Shown one piece after another: positions 47,646 through 55,258 of a stretch of 59,011 bases of DNA; within the stretch, counting starts at the first letter, position 1; each line of letters begins with the position of its first letter. Position numbers and translations under genes: made by a program. Below the pieces are notes generated by a model. It had not been told where the DNA came from. It did not search any database and saw only the letters and a program-made list of their open reading frames with translations. The DNA is taken from positions 1 through 59,011 of the forward strand of contig NZ_JAQWOO010000009.1 in NCBI RefSeq assembly GCF_029245835.1, in the 5' to 3' direction. This stretch comes from Algibacter sp. GTDB lineage: Bacteria; Bacteroidota; Bacteroidia; Flavobacteriales; Flavobacteriaceae.

Positions 47646-48971
47646 ATGAAAAAACTAGCATTACATTGGAAGATTATAATAGGAATGGTTCTCGGAATCA
47701 TTTTTGGTTTTATTATGAATACCCTTGATGGTGGAAAAGGGTTTGTAACCGATTGGATTGCACCTTTTGGAACCATATTTATAAACCTTCTTAAGCTAAT
47801 CGCAGTGCCATTAATTTTAGCATCTTTGATTAAGGGCATCTCAGATTTAAAAGATATTTCTAAAATTAGAGATATGGGATTACGAACCATAGGCATTTAT
47901 ATCGTAACTACTTTAGTGGCTATAATTATTGGTTTAAGTATTGTAAACATTGTTAAACCTGGGGATGGTATGCCCGAAGAAACGATAGCAAAAATTAAAC
48001 TTAAATATGAAAACGATGCCGGTGTAACCGATAAGTTGATGAAAGCTTCTGCCCAAAAGGAAGCAGGTCCATTACAGTCTTTAGTTGATATATTCCCAAG
48101 TAATATTTTTCAATCGTTTGCTGAAGCATCTATGCTTCAAGTTATATTTTTCGCATTATTTGTTGGTATTTCTTTACTGCTAATTGGAGAGAAAAAGGCA
48201 AAACCATTGGTTGATTTTTTTAATTCCCTTAATGAGGTGGTTATGAAAATGGTAGATTTAATCATGCTATTTGCGCCTTATGCAGTTTTTGCGCTTTTGG
48301 CTAACGTAATTATTGCTTTTGATGATGTTGAAATTTTAATCAAATTGCTCTATTATGCATTTTGCGTTCTTGGTGGTCTTATATTAATGATTGGTTTCTA
48401 TCTAATCTTAGTGAGTGTATACACAAAAAAATCACCAATGTGGTTTTTACAACAAATAAGTCCTGCGCAACTTTTAGCATTTTCTACAAGTAGTAGTGCA
48501 GCAACGCTACCTGTAACTATGGAACGTGTGGAAGAACATTTAGGAGTTGATAAGGAAGTATCTGGTTTTGTGCTTCCTGTTGGGGCTACCGTAAATATGG
48601 ATGGAACCAGTTTGTATCAGGGTATTGCAGCCGTATTTATCATGCAAGTTATTTGGCCTGAGGGTTTAACATTTACTAATCAATTGGTTATTGTGCTTAC
48701 TGCATTATTAGCTTCCATTGGGAGTGCAGCGGTGCCTAGTGCGGGTATGGTGATGCTGGTTATTGTATTAGAATCTATTGGGTTTCCGGCAGAATTATTG
48801 CCTATTGGTTTGGCGCTTATTTTTGCGGTTGATAGACCTTTGGATATGTGTAGAACGGTTGTAAACGTAACTGGTGATGCAACAGTATCTATGATTGTTG
48901 CGAAGTCTTTAGGGAAATTACACGATCCAAAACCTAAAGAATGGGATGATCATTATGAAGAAGTGAAGTAA
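47646..48971 (+). CDS. Dicarboxylate/amino acid:cation symporter (DAACS family)
   Basis: The product has 441 residues with about eight membrane helices and two re-entrant hairpins. Family motifs are visible: LKLIAVPLILASLIKGISDL, the serine-rich loop AFSTSSSAATLPVTMERVEEHLG, the substrate and sodium site LPVGATVNMDGTSLYQG, and VPSAGMVMLVIVLESIG followed by FAVDRPLDMCRTVVNVTGDA. These transporters take up glutamate, aspartate or C4-dicarboxylates with protons or sodium. NMDGT with DRPLDMCRTVVNVTGD suggests an acidic amino acid as well as dicarboxylates, but the substrate is not certain. The start lies four bases after a palindromic repeat. Confidence 0.92.
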   Translation: MKKLALHWKIIIGMVLGIIFGFIMNTLDGGKGFVTDWIAPFGTIFINLLKLIAVPLILASLIKGISDLKDISKIRDMGLRTIGIYIVTTLVAIIIGLSIVNIVKPGDGMPEETIAKIKLKYENDAGVTDKLMKASAQKEAGPLQSLVDIFPSNIFQSFAEASMLQVIFFALFVGISLLLIGEKKAKPLVDFFNSLNEVVMKMVDLIMLFAPYAVFALLANVIIAFDDVEILIKLLYYAFCVLGGLILMIGFYLILVSVYTKKSPMWFLQQISPAQLLAFSTSSSAATLPVTMERVEEHLGVDKEVSGFVLPVGATVNMDGTSLYQGIAAVFIMQVIWPEGLTFTNQLVIVLTALLASIGSAAVPSAGMVMLVIVLESIGFPAELLPIGLALIFAVDRPLDMCRTVVNVTGDATVSMIVAKSLGKLHDPKPKEWDDHYEEVK

Positions 48972-49002
48972 GGCTGTATATGTCAATAAAAACAATTTCA
49001 AA

Positions 49003-50163
49003 ATGAGTACGAGTATATTATTAACATCACCTATAGTTTCAGTGGAATGGCTTCATGAGCATATGAACGCCGATAATCTTATTATTTTAGACGGCACGAT
49101 TAATAAAGTTTTTGATAAGTCATCAGAACAAATACCAAATGCTAGACTTTTTGATATAAAAATGAAGTTTAGCGATGTATCCAATCCATTTCCTAGTGCG
49201 TTTCCATCGTCAAAACAATTTCAGAAAGAAGCTAGAAATTTAGGAATAAATAATGACAGCGCTATTGTCGTTTATGATGATAAAGGTATTTATTCTAGTG
49301 CTCGTGTTTGGTGGTTATTTAAAGCATTTGGTTATAAGAATGTGGCGGTGTTAAATGGAGGTTTTCCTGAGTGGAAGAAGGCTAATTATGGTTCGGAATT
49401 AATGCAGAATTATAATGGTAATAAAGGCAATTTTGTTGCTAATCTTCAGCCCAATTATATGCAGTTTTTTGATGATATTGAGAATGCATCAAAAAATCAA
49501 ACCCATAAAATTATTGATGCGCGTTCTTCAGGACGGTTTAATTGTACCGAGCCAGAACCCAGAGCAGGATTGCGCATGGGAACCATACCAAACTCTGTGA
49601 ATTTACCATATACAGAGTTGTTAGAAGATGGGGTTTTGAAATCTAAAAAGGATTTAGCCAAAGCTTTTTATATGGTTGCAGAACAAGATGATCCTATAAT
49701 ATTTTCATGTGGTTCTGGGTTAACGGCATGTGTTTTAGCTTTGGGTGCAGAACTTTCTGGATATAAAAATATATCGGTTTATGATGGATCTTGGACCGAA
49801 TATGGAAGCTTAACAACAGGAGATATGGGAGAACCAAGTACATGGACAAAAGATAATCTGTTAGCTTATATTTTAATGTATGTTTCAAATTCTGATTTAG
49901 TGGAATCTAGAAAGGAAAAAAAATATATTTTAAGTCGGGTAGATAAAGCTGTTTATAATCGTGTGAGTGAACAATTTGAAACCGATAACGATTATCAAAG
50001 TATTCAAAATATCATTGAAGCTGTAAGAGCTCATGATTATTATCGAAATGATTTAGCCGATTTATTTGCTGATATAAAACTGATGGCTTTTGCTGATGGT
50101 GATTATGCTCCTATGGAACAAATGATTTATAGCCATTTGAAAAAGATTTTGAAGGAAGGTTAA
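49003..50163 (+). CDS. Two-domain rhodanese sulfurtransferase with C-terminal helical extension
   Basis: The product has 386 residues. Two rhodanese domains are present: an inactive first one (about 8-125, LIILDGTINK..IPNARLFDIK..YDDKGIYSSARVWWLFKAFGY) and an active second one (about 150-275). The persulfide cysteine is in FSCGSGLTACVLALGAELSG. CGSGLTA resembles 3-mercaptopyruvate sulfurtransferase more than thiosulfate sulfurtransferase. The usual proteins end near residue 285. Here about 100 further residues follow (from KDNLLAYILMYVSNSDLV to FADIKLMAFADGDYAPMEQMIYSHLKKI), helical and TerB-like in their final part. It probably moves sulfur in the cytoplasm. It starts 31 bases after the symporter gene. 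Confidence 0.85.
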   Translation: MSTSILLTSPIVSVEWLHEHMNADNLIILDGTINKVFDKSSEQIPNARLFDIKMKFSDVSNPFPSAFPSSKQFQKEARNLGINNDSAIVVYDDKGIYSSARVWWLFKAFGYKNVAVLNGGFPEWKKANYGSELMQNYNGNKGNFVANLQPNYMQFFDDIENASKNQTHKIIDARSSGRFNCTEPEPRAGLRMGTIPNSVNLPYTELLEDGVLKSKKDLAKAFYMVAEQDDPIIFSCGSGLTACVLALGAELSGYKNISVYDGSWTEYGSLTTGDMGEPSTWTKDNLLAYILMYVSNSDLVESRKEKKYILSRVDKAVYNRVSEQFETDNDYQSIQNIIEAVRAHDYYRNDLADLFADIKLMAFADGDYAPMEQMIYSHLKKILKEG

Positions 50164-50380
50164 TGTAATAGAGTAACTTGATTGAAGAGCATCTTACAGT
50201 GTTTGCAAAACATACTACTGACGCTTTTGTTGAAAATAAAAAAACAAATAAAAAGGTGGATTTTATTTTGAAGAGTTTAAAGTAGCTAAGACGTGTATAA
50301 GTTATTATCCTCTTTTTTTATTAATAAGGTTAAGACTTATCTAAAATGAGTTTCTATTTAAAATTAATACTTCAATTGAA

Positions 50381-50812
50381 TTATAAATAAATAGTAACTG
50401 TATTATCATCCACTTCAAAGGTTTTATCGTTTACTTCTACATCAATAAGATTCCCAAAATCACAACATTCATCAGTTTGTGGTGCAGTTGTTTTGTATGA
50501 TACCATAGCGACTATTTCAGAATTTATTTGAATTTCTAAAGTATCTGTTGGATTTTGTTTTTCAACATAAAGAAAGCCGTTGGAATTAATGATACTAAAT
50601 TCAACTTGATTTTCAGAGGTGTTATTTATTAAAATGTTTTCTTTAGTTATGTTATCTTGGAGTATAAGGTTTTCGTCAGTGGAGTTATCAACTAGGTTTA
50701 TGTTAAGATATGGAGCTACGCATAAAACGGTAGAACAATCTGGAACGCCGTCATCTGATTTACAAGCAATAAACAGTATAACAAGTAAAAGGTAGGTTGA
50801 TTTTTTTATCAT
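50381..50812 (-). CDS. Small lipoprotein of unknown function
   Basis: The start is set at ATG 50812 (MIKKSTYLLLVILFIACKSDDG), giving 143 residues and a lipobox LFIAC; the ATG at 50839 would only add MHLLKNIYP before the signal. The mature part is beta-rich and acidic with several Cys (DCSTVLCVAPYLNI near the N-terminus, TDECCDFG near the C-terminus), perhaps forming disulfides. No family is recognised; similar short lipoproteins are common and poorly described in Flavobacteriaceae. It stands alone. Confidence 0.68.
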   Translation of the reverse strand: MIKKSTYLLLVILFIACKSDDGVPDCSTVLCVAPYLNINLVDNSTDENLILQDNITKENILINNTSENQVEFSIINSNGFLYVEKQNPTDTLEIQINSEIVAMVSYKTTAPQTDECCDFGNLIDVEVNDKTFEVDDNTVTIYL

Positions 50813-50898
50813 GGGGTAAATGTTTTTTAATAGATGCATGAAACTTTAAAAGGTTGCGTACGTGCTAAAGAAAACTAGTATTTTTTTAAAGACATGAA

Positions 50899-51318
50899 TT
50901 ACTCTAAAAACTTGTTTTTCAATTCGGGAGTAGGAATCATGCAAGCATCTTTTTTACCATACCACTTGTATCGGTTTTTAGCAATAAAATCATAAACCCA
51001 ATTGCGTATAACCTTTGGAACAATAAGAAATATAACCAATATATTTATTGGAAACCCCAATTTTGAAGCTACTTTTAAAGCGGCAGTACTTTTATAATGA
51101 ATTCCTTTTTTAGGGGTGTATAGTAAAATAGAATCTAATTTTATAGTATCTATGTTGTAGTGCTCAATAATCTTTTTCCCAATATCACTTTGCAATGCTG
51201 TAAACATAAATAGATTGCTTTTGTCATGTTTTATTACATAATTTACAGCACCATTACAAAGGTTACAAACACCATCAAAGAGTATTAATTTTTTATTATC
51301 GGGAACTCCAAAATTCAT
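50899..51318 (-). CDS. DCC family thiol-disulfide oxidoreductase-like protein (DUF393)
   Basis: The start is set at ATG 51318 (MNFGVPDNKKLILFDGVCNLC), 139 residues. A -7-like box (TATCTTTG, minus strand, 51322-51329) just upstream makes the ATG at 51345 unlikely. The DUF393 hallmark FDGVCNLCNGAVNYVIKHD with its CxxC is at about 14-32. TALQSDIGKKII and a final basic, partly hydrophobic region (INILVIFLIVPKVIRNWVYDFIAKNRYKWYGKK) complete the family pattern. The biochemical role is not established; a thioredoxin-like redox activity is assumed from the CxxC. It is likely in line with mutS2 upstream (85 bases). Confidence 0.82.
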   Translation of the reverse strand: MNFGVPDNKKLILFDGVCNLCNGAVNYVIKHDKSNLFMFTALQSDIGKKIIEHYNIDTIKLDSILLYTPKKGIHYKSTAALKVASKLGFPINILVIFLIVPKVIRNWVYDFIAKNRYKWYGKKDACMIPTPELKNKFLE

Positions 51319-51430
51319 ATTCAAAGATAGTACTTTGTAAATCACTTAAAAAGTGGTTTAAATGGGTGTTTAAAATTAATTAACGAGCAATAATTAGAGC
51401 ATTTTTAATAAAGAATACTTAAACAAATAC

Positions 51431-53599
51431 TTACTTTTTTACCGCTTCAACCAATTCCAACTGCTCCAAGCTCACATTAGTTGTAAATATACCGTAATTA
51501 ACAACCGCTTTGTTTTTTTCAATTTTATCAATAGTGCCTATAGCTCTGCCATCAAACATTCTAACACGATCACCTAATCTTAAAGTTGCTTTTGGTTTAG
51601 GCGCTTCAATAGCTTTTTGTTTTGCTATTTTTTTCTTTTTTCGGATAACTTCTACTTTCTTTTCGGCTTCTTGTTTTACTTGGGTTTCTTTAGCTTTTAT
51701 TGCTTTTTTCGCTTTCGCGGAAACTTTTTTACGCTTAGAATTTTCAATCTGAACCACTTTAAAAAGTTCTCCCATTAATGCTTTCTTCTGCTTATTATCA
51801 AAGTATTTTTCGGCGATATCATTAACTTTTTGCCCTAAATAAATCAAGCGCTGATTGCTATCATACAACTCTTGATAGCTTTCTAGTTTCTTCTGAATTT
51901 TAGCATTTATTTCTTCTAGCTTATCTGCTTCCTCAAGTTTTTTCTTTTCGTTTTGTTTTAATGATTGTCCTGTTTTTTCTAATCGAGAACGTTCCTTTTG
52001 TAGTTTTGCAATAGTGGCATCAAAACGCACTTTGCTGCGTTCTATCTTCTTTTTAGCACGATTAATTAAGCTATAGGGAATACCGTTTTTTTGTGCGACT
52101 TCAAACGTAAAACTACTTCCGGCTTGACCGATAACCAACTTAAAAAGAGGTTCTAAACTGCGTTCATCAAATAGCATGTTAGCATTTAGCATAAAGGGCA
52201 ATTCGTTTGCTAATATCTTTAAGTTTGAGTAATGTGTTGTAATAATACCGTAAGCTTCACGGTGGTAAAACTCTTCCAAAAAGGTTTCAGCTAAAGCACC
52301 TCCCAATTCAGGGTCACTTCCTGTTCCAAATTCATCAATTAAAAAGAGGGTATTTTTATTACACTTTTTTAAGAAATAATTCATTTGTTTTAAACGGTAG
52401 CTATAGGTACTTAAATGATTTTCAATAGATTGATTGTCACCAATATCACTTAAAATTCTATCAAATAAACACACTTTACTGCGTTCGTGCACAGGGATAA
52501 GCATCCCACTTTGCAACATAACTTGAAGTAAGCCAACCGTTTTTAGGGTAATACTTTTTCCACCAGCATTAGGACCAGAAATTACAATAATTCGGCTATC
52601 CTGTTTTAATTCTATAGTTTGCGGAAAGGTTTTTTCTTTCTTCTCTAAATTATTCAAATAGAGCAGTGGATGATAGGCATCTCGCAAAGACATGCTTCTG
52701 TCTTCTGAGAATTCTGGAAGAATCCCATTCATAGATTTTGCATATTTCGCTTTCGCGGAAATCACATCTATATCAATTAAAAAACTTTGATAATCTTTTA
52801 ATAATGGTAAAAACGGACGCATAAAATCCGTAACGTCTTTTAAAATCCTAATAACTTCTTCGCCTTCCTCGTATTCTAAATTATTGAGTTCTCTGCTGTA
52901 TTGTAATGTGGTTTCTGGCTCAATATAAACAATGCTTCCAGTTTTACTACCGCCCATAATAGCTCCTTTAACTTTACGTCTGTACATGGCCTTTACAGCC
53001 AATACACGTTTGTTGTCTACTACAGATTCTCGAATATCATCTAGATATTCAAGATTATGATACATGTTTAAAGCACTGCTAAAACTAGAATTTATTTTTC
53101 CTTTTATCTTATTTATCGATTGTCGTAAATCGAAAAGTAAATTAGAGGCGTTGTCTTTTATATCGCCAAAGCGGTCCACAATACCATCCACTTTTTCAAT
53201 AAGAATTTTAGTAACCTCAATATGTGATGCAAACTGGTTTAAATTTGGGTAATACTCTTCAAATTTGTTTAAAAAAGTTACAATAGCATTCACAGAAATC
53301 GACATCGCTACAATTTTTTTTAAGCCATGTACTTCTAAAAACGTATTTTCAATATTAAGAAGTTTTATTTCTTTAGTTATGCTATCGAAACCATGATTTG
53401 GTATGCGATTATCATTGTAAAATGACGATACATATTCATTAGTTAAATTTAAAGCAACCTCTAAGGCTTCACGCGTTTTATATGGCGAAATTTGCAAAGT
53501 CTTTTCATGTCCAAGAGGTGTTACACAGAGTTCGCTAATCTGTTGTAAAACCGTTTGAAATTCTAAATCTTGTAATGTTTTTTCGTGGATGTGTATCAT
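51431..53599 (-). CDS. mutS2: MutS2 family protein without Smr domain
   Basis: The product has 722 residues; Firmicute MutS2 has about 780-790. Lever and clamp helices (about 1-290) are followed by an ABC-type ATPase with Walker A SGPNAGGKSITLK (about 338-350), Walker B NTLFLIDEFGTGSDP and the switch THYSNLK. A long charged coiled coil (about 515-600) and a lysine-rich linker follow. The end is an SH3-like or KOW-like segment (LRLGDRVRMFDGRAIGTIDKIEKNKAVVNYG). The C-terminal Smr nuclease domain is missing: the gene stops at a normal TAA with no remnant behind it. MutS2 suppresses recombination or rescues collided ribosomes in other bacteria, depending on species. The gene holds two copies of the 17-mer TTTCGCTTTCGCGGAAA. 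Confidence 0.92.
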   Translation of the reverse strand: MIHIHEKTLQDLEFQTVLQQISELCVTPLGHEKTLQISPYKTREALEVALNLTNEYVSSFYNDNRIPNHGFDSITKEIKLLNIENTFLEVHGLKKIVAMSISVNAIVTFLNKFEEYYPNLNQFASHIEVTKILIEKVDGIVDRFGDIKDNASNLLFDLRQSINKIKGKINSSFSSALNMYHNLEYLDDIRESVVDNKRVLAVKAMYRRKVKGAIMGGSKTGSIVYIEPETTLQYSRELNNLEYEEGEEVIRILKDVTDFMRPFLPLLKDYQSFLIDIDVISAKAKYAKSMNGILPEFSEDRSMSLRDAYHPLLYLNNLEKKEKTFPQTIELKQDSRIIVISGPNAGGKSITLKTVGLLQVMLQSGMLIPVHERSKVCLFDRILSDIGDNQSIENHLSTYSYRLKQMNYFLKKCNKNTLFLIDEFGTGSDPELGGALAETFLEEFYHREAYGIITTHYSNLKILANELPFMLNANMLFDERSLEPLFKLVIGQAGSSFTFEVAQKNGIPYSLINRAKKKIERSKVRFDATIAKLQKERSRLEKTGQSLKQNEKKKLEEADKLEEINAKIQKKLESYQELYDSNQRLIYLGQKVNDIAEKYFDNKQKKALMGELFKVVQIENSKRKKVSAKAKKAIKAKETQVKQEAEKKVEVIRKKKKIAKQKAIEAPKPKATLRLGDRVRMFDGRAIGTIDKIEKNKAVVNYGIFTTNVSLEQLELVEAVKK

Positions 53600-53777
53600 T
53601 CCTAAGTATAGCCTCTAAAAATAAAGAAATGCAAAGTTAAACAATCTTAAGCTGATTTTTAATATGTAAAGTGGATGTGTTAAAATGTTAATTAACAAAA
53701 CACTAACACCTGTGTGTCTTTATTCTTTATAATTTGTAGGGTATCAACAAACATCAATCAAACTATCATCAGTTGTG

Positions 53778-53808
53778 AAAGCTCAATCGGAAATTTTGGT
53801 TGAGCTTT
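53778..53808. terminator. Hairpin, probable terminator
   Basis: A perfect nine-pair stem AAAGCTCAA/TTGAGCTTT (53778-53786 and 53800-53808) with a 13-base loop. On the minus strand it lies 12 bases after the stop of the next gene and probably ends it. The T-rich side (TTTTGATTTTAATTT) is on the plus strand, where no gene precedes it. Confidence 0.6.
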
Positions 53809-53819
53809 TGATTTTAATT

Positions 53820-54410
53820 TCATTCTACGAAAAACTTATAAGCACCAGTATCCTCCGATTTTTTTATTTTGGAGAATATGGTTATTTGGTCGTAATCGCG
53901 AGAGATACCGTTTATATATAAGTACTCTGAGTAGTCAAAATTAGGAGGTGCTAAATAGTAAGTTCCAGATTCCAAAAGTTTAATACCGAACTTGCTTGTG
54001 AAATTTACGCTATCATACTCGTTTTTAACTTCAATTATTTCGTCGTAACTATTTTTTGCTAAACCATTTAAAACAACAATATTGCTATTTGTAACGGCTA
54101 TTTTTGAAAGTGTACCAAATCTAGTCTTTTTATACAAAGTCAAATTAAAATACAAGTATGGGTCTGTATCTAGGTTTAAAAAGTCTGATAATATGATGTT
54201 TTTATTATCTACCGTAATTTGGTTATTGTCAATTATTGTATTAACATAAATCGTGTCGTTTAATTGAAACGTCGTTTTATCATTTTCAATTTGAACCAAG
54301 TTATTGTTTTTTATTTCTATAGATTGGTAGTCATATTCTTCTTCAGGAGGGCAACATAAACCAGCACATAGAGAAATAGTAATTAAAATTAACGTATTAA
54401 AAATTTTCAT
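53820..54410 (-). CDS. Exported protein of unknown function, probably a lipoprotein
   Basis: The start is set at ATG 54410 (MKIFNTLILITISLCAGLCC), 196 residues; an ATG two codons earlier is equally possible. The N-terminus has a hydrophobic core followed by LCAGLCCPPEEE, which may be a lipobox (LCAG is off consensus, but AGLC fits). The mature part is beta-rich with many Asn, Asp and Tyr (LVQIENDKTTFQLNDTIYVNTIIDNNQITVD), suggesting Ig-like or beta-sandwich structure. No enzymatic motif is recognised. It lies 42 bases downstream of the miaE-type gene on the same strand. Confidence 0.65.
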   Translation of the reverse strand: MKIFNTLILITISLCAGLCCPPEEEYDYQSIEIKNNNLVQIENDKTTFQLNDTIYVNTIIDNNQITVDNKNIILSDFLNLDTDPYLYFNLTLYKKTRFGTLSKIAVTNSNIVVLNGLAKNSYDEIIEVKNEYDSVNFTSKFGIKLLESGTYYLAPPNFDYSEYLYINGISRDYDQITIFSKIKKSEDTGAYKFFVE

Positions 54411-54451
54411 AAACAAATTAATTAATGTAATAACGCCAGAATAGTTGCGTC

Positions 54452-55033
54452 TTAGCCGTGTATAGTTTCAGATTTTCCATAATTCTGTATCACTTCAGCT
54501 TCAAAATCTATAAGTTCTTGCCAGCGTTTGTCAACATCAATATCTTTCCCGTATTTACGAGCAAAACCAATAAAAGTCGAATAATGTCCAGCTTCGCTAA
54601 TCATTAAATCGTGATAAAATTTTGAAAGTTCTGGGTCTTTTATTTCTTTTGAAAGTAGTTTAAAACGTTCGCAACTTCTAGCTTCAATCATGGCAGAGAA
54701 CAACAACCTATCTACCATAGATTGCAATCTGTTTCCGCCTTTATTCATAAATTTGTATAGTTCGTTCACATAACTGTCTTTGCGTTCTCTACCTAGTTTG
54801 TAACCCCGCTTTTTAATGATGTCATGCACCATTTGGAAGTGTTCTAATTCTTCTTGAGCTAAAAGGAGTAAATCTGTAACTAAATCGGTGTGTTCAGAAT
54901 TAAGCGTTATTATTGTAATGGCATTGGTAGCCGCTTTTTGTTCGCACCACGCATGGTCGGTTAATATTTCTTCAATATTAGATTCTACAATGTTTACCCA
55001 ACGAGGGTCTGTAGCTAATTTTAATCCAAGCAT
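54452..55033 (-). CDS. miaE: tRNA-(ms2io6A)-hydroxylase, MiaE type
   Basis: The product has 193 residues, normal for the family. The ferritin-like four-helix diiron fold shows its ligands as E-x6-ExxH-type pairs: DHAWCEQKAATNAITII (first Glu), LAQEELEHFQMVHDII (ExxH), SAMIEARSCERFKLL and ISEAGHYSTFIGFARKYG (second ExxH-like). MiaE hydroxylates the isopentenyl side chain of ms2i6A at position 37 of tRNAs in an oxygen-dependent reaction. It stands between the recG gene and the unknown lipoprotein gene, all on the minus strand. Confidence 0.9.
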   Translation of the reverse strand: MLGLKLATDPRWVNIVESNIEEILTDHAWCEQKAATNAITIITLNSEHTDLVTDLLLLAQEELEHFQMVHDIIKKRGYKLGRERKDSYVNELYKFMNKGGNRLQSMVDRLLFSAMIEARSCERFKLLSKEIKDPELSKFYHDLMISEAGHYSTFIGFARKYGKDIDVDKRWQELIDFEAEVIQNYGKSETIHG

Positions 55034-55072
55034 ATTTAATCGTTTTTGTAAATGTAGTTATTTTAATTTTTT

Positions 55073-55226
55073 TGGCATTACCACAAGGGTCGGGCTTTTA
55101 TTCATGCATTTCTATTTTAAATTTCTGAATTCATGAACATAAATATTTCGTTACAAGCCCTCGCACCTCCTACGTCGGGCTGTGGGCTTTCCACTGCAAT
55201 CCCTAATGCGGGTTAGGTGTTCCAAT
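55073..55226 (-). repeat. Interspersed repeat copy in the recG-miaE gap
   Basis: Read on the minus strand it runs GGGATTGCAGTGGAAAGCCC, ACAGCCCGACG, GCGAGGGCTTGTAACG and, after about 60 AT-rich bases, AGCCCGACCCTTGTGGTAAT. The exact 17-mer AGTGGAAAGCCCACAGC and the flanking words also occur at 41524-41586 on the plus strand, so this is a second copy of one repeat family. No ORF is present. Confidence 0.75.
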
Positions 55227-55258
55227 TAAAATTAACAATTCATTATTCTGTCTTCGGT

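Noticed and set aside
51431-53599. mutS2 as a frameshifted gene
   Set aside because: No Smr-like codons are found in any frame downstream of the stop; the C-terminus looks natural, as in other members of the phylum that I recall.
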